Assembly (NCBI GenBank): GCA_003586115.2
Contig: QVOM02000073.1
Location: 48,869,650 to 48,933,649, forward strand
Direction: 5' to 3'
DNA length: 64,000 nucleotides
Source of the DNA: Salvator merianae
Lineage: Eukaryota; Chordata; Lepidosauria; Squamata; Teiidae
This document shows positions 57,998-64,000 of this stretch, in pieces. Both the position numbers and the translations under genes were made by a program. Position 1 is the stretch's first letter; the number at the start of each line of letters is the position of its first letter. The notes below the pieces were generated by a model that was given only the letters and a program-made list of their open reading frames with translations, was not told where the DNA came from and did not search any database.

Positions 57998-60427
57998 CTA
58001 CTGTGGATATGCATAGAGACTCCAGCAATAACTCTGTAATTGACCAGCAATCTTTGATCTATGCAGGCTGCAAAAAAGCCAGCAGGAGTGAAGCAACTGT
58101 CCTGTGTGCCCACTACTGTGGAGTATGGGAGCATTAGCATTGACAGGGAGTTAGAATACAAATCTGACCCCTGAGTCTGTCATGTGACCCTCCCTGTATC
58201 TTGTTGTGATTCAGTAAGATAGATGTTGCCCTATTACCAGTACTGAAGTTCAGCTGAAGGAGAACCATCTTTTTCTTTGGCTTAGGAACTCAAAGTCTTG
58301 AGCTGGCCCTGGATAATACTAAACTGAAACTCTTCTATCTTCTATCAGTGTTCTAGGCTTAAAACCCACTGTTAATCATTAATTGTTTTGGTTACAGGAG
58401 ACAGAAAACAAATGCCCCTCCCCAAACCACTTATCACATATCTGCTGAGATGACCTAGACTCTGATTGAGCCTAAGATTTTTTCACCTTTGATCAAGCTA
58501 TAGAATGATCAGAGCACATTAATTAACAAAGACAGGAACTGCATGGCACCCGTTATTGCCCAACTTCGGAGGCTGCTGGGAACAAAAAATTCTCAGCCTC
58601 TGAAGTTGCCAGCAGGATTTTTTTAGCAAGATGCCCAGGAATGGTGCACCTTGGCACCTCTTTTGGGAATCTAGCAAAAAAGGCTCTTGGCACCTATTAA
58701 AGTATCCCAGGCACTCATTTTCAAGCAGTCTCCCGTTGGAGTGGGTAATGGTGCCATTTTCATGCCATTTCCAATACTGCATCCACACAGGTGTGCTGTT
58801 CTACCGAGAGGCACAACCTTCCATTAGACTGGTCCTTAATGTGGATTCCACGTTCTCTGGGAATTTACTGGTGTGGGCCAGTAGCCCTTTGCAAATGGAG
58901 CCAAAGCATTCCCATTCTGCATTTTTCCCAGTAAAACTTGCCTCTTTTGTCAAATGGAAAAACCACTCAAAAGGCATTTTTTTCTCAAAATGCAAAATGG
59001 AGCTTTAGTGGGTTGCAAAGCTGATTTTCCCAGTGGAGGAGTTAGGGGACATACAAACTGCATTCCTTTGTTGTTGTCACTGTGAGAAGCCATCCCAGAG
59101 CCGCCCATACAACCACTCCATCATCTCTTCCAGTGAAAATCTCTCGCCTCTCAACTTCTTATTGGCTTGTATAGTTCCAGATCCACAGACAATCTCCTCA
59201 TTCACCTCATAGATGAACCTAATGAAGACTTTATTTTTCTATTGCTATGGGTAAATCAGAATTTTGAAGCTTTGCATGTCCACAGCAGTCTTGAAGGAAG
59301 AAAAAGAAAAAGGTTGAGCTGGAGGAAAAAGAGTGACAAATGCTTTGACCAACAGAGGTGCAAGAAGGGCTGTGAGGCATGATTGGCCAACACAGGTGAA
59401 GGCTTAGATGGGCTTTTCTCAGGAGAAATGTGGAAGGACCTCAGTAATGTACTGTGTACTGCTGGGCCCATGCTCACTGGAGGCTCAGGAAAAAAGCCAG
59501 TGGCCACAGTCTGTTGCATATATAGACCAACTTCCCTGTAATGCTAGAATATACCATGTGTTAAGAATGGTTGCAGAAGTGTTTCTAAAACATCTGAACC
59601 TTTAGGTACAGGTAGTATTTTCTCCCTAAATATTTAATTTGGAACCACATTTCAGGCAGAATTGTGGAGCTGTTGAGGATTAAACTTGCAACTGTGTGCT
59701 TATCAGGTGTTTAACATTGAATTGTGACCACCTTAATATGACCCCCTTGCAATCCCTTTCCTCTTTACACAGTTGACCAAAACCTACGAGGATTCTATGT
59801 GGGTTATTGAGGAATGCCCACATGTCTTTCCTTCCAAGTGCCTCCAACCCACTCCTGTAGAGGTGAAAATCACCTCCAAGGATGAATGGGATGTGGAGCT
59901 CTCAAGATGTCTTCAGACAGAAGGCAGCTTGAAAGTGGCGTTCAGCCAGAGGAGCACGTAATATGTTTGCCCCCTGCCATTCTATGGCTTGCCCAGGGCA
60001 TGGGTTTAATCCTGAGAAGCTGGTGCAAGCACACTCTTGCCTCCTAGGGGGGTCCCCCTCTCTACTTCTTCAGGAGGCAAAGATGTGGCAGGGATGACCT
60101 TGCTTGCATACCAGGATTCCCTCTTTCAACCAGTACAGTTGAAAGCAGGAAAAGCAAAATAGGAGAGTAGAACATCACTGCTACTGCCTTTTTAACCCTT
60201 TCCTTCCACTCAACATTCACTGTAATCCCAAAGTATGGTGATCTGTGAAACCAAAGGATAGTATTTGAAGCATCTCAGTCCTCTTTCATTAATGATCTGG
60301 CTATCTGGTAAAGCCTTTTCCCAGGTACTTTACTGTTTAGGCATTGCTGCTAGCACTTTTAGTCTGAGATCCACCTGCTATATTTTGTTGGCAATATGAC
60401 TGAGCAGACATGGTGCATCCAGACGTT
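57998..60427. other. Mostly unassigned; weak exon-like segment at 59773-59961
   Basis: At 59741-59772 a pyrimidine-rich run ends CTCTTTACACAG, a good splice-acceptor match. It is followed by an open frame of about 65 codons that ends TAA at 59961. It reads as ordinary mixed-composition protein (TYEDSMWVIEECPHVFPSKC), but I do not recognise it. No poly(A) signal or partner exon was found nearby, so it may be chance. The rest shows nothing. Confidence 0.2.
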
Positions 60428-60520
60428 GGCTACATCCAGACATTGCTAACTTACATATCTATGCTTTATTCTGGCATATCCAAATATAGCAGAATAAGTA
60501 AACAATGTCTGGATGCAGCC
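60428..60520. mobile_element. MITE family D, 93-bp copy
   Basis: The ends GGCTACATCCAGACATTG and CAATGTCTGGATGCAGCC are inverted with one mismatch, and the interior is partly palindromic (ATGCTTTATTCTGG; AGCAGAATAAG). Flanking triplets GTT and TGA do not match. A partial copy of the same end (GCATCCAGACGTT) lies directly upstream. Confidence 0.65.
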
Positions 60521-60802
60521 TGAGACACACACTCAAACATTTAAGAACAAGAAAAAAAAGAGTAGAATTGTACAGATGGAAAGTGCAGTGTTTCAATAGT
60601 TGCCCAAGTTTGTGCTTCTAGATTAATATGAAAGTATGCTGTTAACAGATTTTGGTGAGTAAATTAATGACTATTTGAAGATAAATAACGCTTAAAGGCC
60701 TTTGAATATTTTAGATTTAAAACCCTGCCTCAGAGACCCCTGGACAACCAGCTTCTCTCTGTTACTAGAGTGAATTGCTAGGCTCCAGAACTCACTCACT
60801 CT

Positions 60803-61221
60803 GGGTGCCTCTAAATGGTGAGAGGAAGCTGTGGGACCTTCTTTAAATCCTCAGTCACTTTTCACTGCCCCTGCCACATGGCAGGATGCAATCCTGGGAA
60901 AATACCTGGCTCTTACCTCATCTGCTGGCTTTTTCTGTAATCATTGCTTTGGCAAAATACCTGTGTGTTAGTAAGCACCTGCTCCCTTCCCTTTGTTTTT
61001 TCTAGCACACTAGCTAGCATCCGAGTATTTTGCAAGAGCAAAGATTATGTAAAGAGTGGGCAGATAGAGGTAAGAGAAGTGATACTATGAGATTTCCTGT
61101 AATATTGCTATTTCTGGATATCACCTCCATATTCTGGCACTATATTGGGATGGCTATGGGTATGTGTGGCAGTCCCAATATAGGGAGAATCGTGGGGTTT
61201 TACCCATGTCTGGAAATACCC
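60803..61221. mobile_element. MITE family F, copy 2
   Basis: It starts GGGTGCCTCTAAATGG and ends TCTGGAAATACCC, with TCT duplicated at 60800-60802 and 61222-61224. At 419 bases it is co-linear with the element at 33185. The interior also contains an inverted pair, ACTATATTGGGA and TCCCAATATAGG. It is non-coding. Confidence 0.75.
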
Positions 61222-61330
61222 TCTCGCATTTCAAATCCTTCTCTACAGTGCCCATTCCCAAAACCTTTTAGCATCGTCTGAGTGTTCCAGCCTTCTTTCT
61301 GTGATTCAAAGGCCCTGACTGTTCTCTTAC

Positions 61331-64000
61331 ATAAGAACGTAAGAGGAGCCTTGCTGGATCAGGCCACGGCCCATCTAGTCCAGCATTCTGTTCCACACAG
61401 TGGCCCACCAATTGCTTCTGGGCATTCTCAAGCAGAATATAAAGGCAAAACCTTCACCTGCTCTTGACTCACCGCAACTGGTTTTACAGACATCCTACCT
61501 GTCTTTCCACCCCTGGAGGCAGTACCTAGGCATCCATTCTAGTAGCCATTGATACACCTGACCTCCATGAATCTGTCCAATCCCTTCTTAAAGCTGTCCA
61601 GGCTGATGGCTGTCACCACCTCATCCAATAATAAATTCCACAGACCGATGACGCTCTGGGTGAAAAAATACTTCCCCTGGTCAGTCCTAACTCTCCTACC
61701 CATCAGCTTCAGAGAGTGCCCCCTGGTCCTAGTGTTGTGTGCGAGAGAAAAAAACTTCTCTTTATCCACCTTATCCATACCGTGCATGATTTTATATACT
61801 TCAATCAGGTCTCCTCTTAAATGCCGCTTTTCAAGGCTGAAGAGGCCAAGGCGTTGCAGCCTAATTTCGTAAGGAATGTGTTCCAGCCCCTTGATCATTC
61901 TGGTTGCCCTTTTTTGCACCTTCTCCAGTTCCACAATATCCTTTCTGAGGTGAGGTGACCAGAACTGTACACAATATTCCAAGTGTGGCCTCACCATAGA
62001 TTTGAAAAGAGGCACGATGACACTTGCCGACTTGTTTTCTATTCCTTTCCTTATTACGCCTAGCACTGATTTTGCTTTTTTCACTGCCACTGCACACTGG
62101 GTTGACACCTTCATTGAGCTGTCTACCAGAACCCCAAGATCCTTTTCCTGGTCTATCATGGAAAGTTTGGCCCCCATCAGTTTATAAGTATAATTGGGGT
62201 TCTTTGTTCCGATATGCATCACTTTGCACTTGCTAAGATTGAAGTGCATTTGCCACTTCGTTGCCCACTCACCCAATGTCAGGAGATCCCTCTGGAGTTC
62301 TTTACAATCACTTTCAGTTTTTACTACCCTGAACAATTTAGTGTCATCAGCAAACTTTGCTAACTCACTACTTACCCCTGTGTCGAGATCATTTATGAAT
62401 AAATTAAAAAGCAGGGGTCCTAATACTGAACCTTGCGGGACCCCACTTTTCACCTCTTTCCATTCTGAGAATTGACCATTTATTCCTACTCTCTGTTTCG
62501 TGTCCTTAAGCCAGTTACCAATCCAGGACAGGACCTGTCCTCTTATTCCGTGAATGCTGAGTTTATTCAGGAGTCTTTGATGAGGGACTTTGTCAAAAGC
62601 CTTCTGAAAGTCCAGACAGACAATGTCAACTGGGTCACCTTTATCCACATGTTTATTAACACTTCCAAAGAATCCTAACAAGTATGTAAGGCATGATTTA
62701 CCTTTGCAGAAGCCATGCTGGTTTTCTTTCAGCAATGCTTGCTTTTCTATGTGTTTAGTAATTTTATCCTTAATTATGGTTTCCATCACTTTACCTGGAA
62801 CTGATGTTAAGCTGACTGGTCTGTAATTTCCTGGATCACCCCTTGATCCATTTTTGAAGATCGGTGTCACATTTGCCACCCTCCAGTCTTCAGGCACAGA
62901 GCCTGATTTTAGGGAAAGATTATATATTTTGGCTAGAAGCTCAGCAATTTCAAATTTGAGTTCTTTAAGAACTCTCGAATGAATGCCATCTGGTCCTGGT
63001 GATTTGTTAGCATTTAGTTTATCAAGACATGCAAGAGCCTCCTCCTTGGTTACCTACTTCTTCTGACTCCCTCCCTGAAAGGATTGATTCAGCTGCTGGC
63101 ATATGCTCTCTATCCTCCTCAGTAAAAACAGAGGCAAAATATGATTTAGTCTTTCTGCAATCTCTGTGTCCTCTGTAATTATCCCCTTCTGTTCATTATG
63201 ATCTAGTGGTCCACCTGCTTTTCTGGTTGGATTCCTACTTCTGATATACTTAAAGAATTTCTTGTTATTTCTCTTGATGTTCTTAGCAATGTACTCCTCA
63301 AAGTTCTTCTTAGCATTCCTAATTGCTGCCTTGCATTTGCTCTGCCAGAATTTGTGTTTCTTCCTGTTCTCCTCATTAGGACAAGCCTTCCATTTTCTGA
63401 ATGCTCTTTCTTTGCTTTTAATGACTTCCCTTACTGCATTTGTAAGCCACATTGGTGTCCTCTTGGACTTGGCAGTTCCTTTCCTTCTTTTAGGTATACA
63501 TTCTAATTGAGCCTCCATTAGTGTGTTTTTAAATAGTTTCCAAGCATTTTGGAGTGATTGAACTCTTCTAACCTTCCCTTTCAATTTTCTTTTTACCAAT
63601 TTTCTCATTTTAGGGAAATTTCCCTTATGAAAGTTTAAGGTTTCCGTGTTCGATTGTGTCAACAACATAGCATCTGTATTTAAATTGAAGGTTATCATAT
63701 TGTGATCACTGTTCCCTATTGGATTAGTTACAGTGACATTTTCTACTAGATCCTGTGTATTACTTAGGATCAAGTCCAGGATTCCCTTTCCCCTGGTTGG
63801 TTCCACAACCAGCTGCTCAAGAGAACAGTCATTTACCATGTCTAGGAATTTTATCTCCCTTTCATGAGTTGAATAAGAATTCACCCAGTCTATGTGGGGG
63901 TAGTTGAAGTCTCCCATTATAACTACCCTTCCCTTTTTTGATGCCTCCATGACCTCATTTTCCAATTACTGGTCTTCTTCATGAGTTTGGTTGGGAGGGC
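61331..64000 (-). mobile_element. CR1 (subfamily II) LINE, cut by the window edge
   Basis: The minus-strand element runs from the window end through the endonuclease and reverse transcriptase to a 3' UTR. The UTR contains, in plus reading, GCCTTGCTGGATCAGGCC and CATCTAGTCCAGCATTCTG, and ends at CTTACATAAGAACGTAAGAG. The tail differs from subfamily I, which ends in AATCATAG units. ORF1 and the 5' end, if present, lie beyond 64000. Confidence 0.9.
61539..63965 (-). pseudogene. CR1 ORF2, subfamily II, locally out of frame
   Basis: The endonuclease part (63965-63054) has VIMGDFNYPHIDWVNS, VEPTRGKGILDLILSN and NSDHNMITF (catalytic His). The RT part is open from the TAG at 63054 to 61539. Counted from the codon at 62897, it has NYRPVSLTSVPGK, VCLDFQKAFDKVPHQ (Asp96), SGVPQGSVLGPLLFN, FADD (182-185), [23 protein letters not shown] and a C-terminal MGRRVRTDQ. 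Between about 63150 and 63050 the frame is off by one and then returns, which points to two compensating single-base indels and creates the TAG. Otherwise the frame is clean, so the copy is young to moderate in age. Confidence 0.88.

Overview
The window looks like squamate reptile (lizard or snake) nuclear DNA from a gene-poor, transposon-dense region. The evidence is the repeat mix: CR1-clade LINEs with the octamer 3' tail (AATCATAG)n, L2-clade LINEs ending in (AAAT)n or (AAAGT)n, a scrap resembling the 3' end of BovB, L1-like pieces, and tRNA-derived SINEs of Sauria-SINE type. Many short DNA transposons are also present. I found no convincing host protein-coding gene, rRNA, tRNA or CRISPR array. 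All names rest on remembered family features, not on a database search.

Layout. 0-7 kb: BovB scrap, L1-like ORF1 piece, a GGCC-type MITE (family B), an L2 remnant, a CR1 scrap, then a 3 kb self-nested MITE (family A inside family A) carrying a long foldback and a tandem duplication. 8.5-9.4 kb: another family A copy split by a CpG-rich hAT MITE. 11.5-18.3 kb: family B, SINEs, a CR1 fragment and small palindromic MITEs. 22.7-25.6 kb: a decayed L2 followed by a CR1 3' end split by a second hAT MITE. 28-33.6 kb: MITEs B, C and F, an L1-like C-terminal remnant and an L2 scrap. 38.3-43 kb: a decayed CR1 split by MITEs E and A. 45.8-50.5 kb: a three-element nest, family B containing a nearly full-length CR1 and a third hAT MITE. 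61.3-64 kb: a second well-preserved CR1 of another subfamily, cut by the window edge.

How the parts fit. The two good CR1 copies are the only extensive coding sequence. The first has an intact ORF1 (zinc-knuckle-like cysteines, coiled coil, SGNH/GDSL esterase) and an ORF2 (endonuclease plus reverse transcriptase) broken by one apparent one-base deletion. Its ORF1 ends on a -1 slippery heptamer, T TTA AAC, directly before the stop codon; ORF2 is open in exactly that frame with no ATG for about 195 bases. This suggests ORF2 is made by programmed frameshifting. The DNA transposons are non-autonomous: the hAT elements have exact 8-bp target duplications, while several families with GG(G/C) ends have 3-bp duplications that mostly do not fit the TWA target of PIF/Harbinger. 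Two insertions can be checked inside this window because paralogous CR1 copies supply the empty sites.
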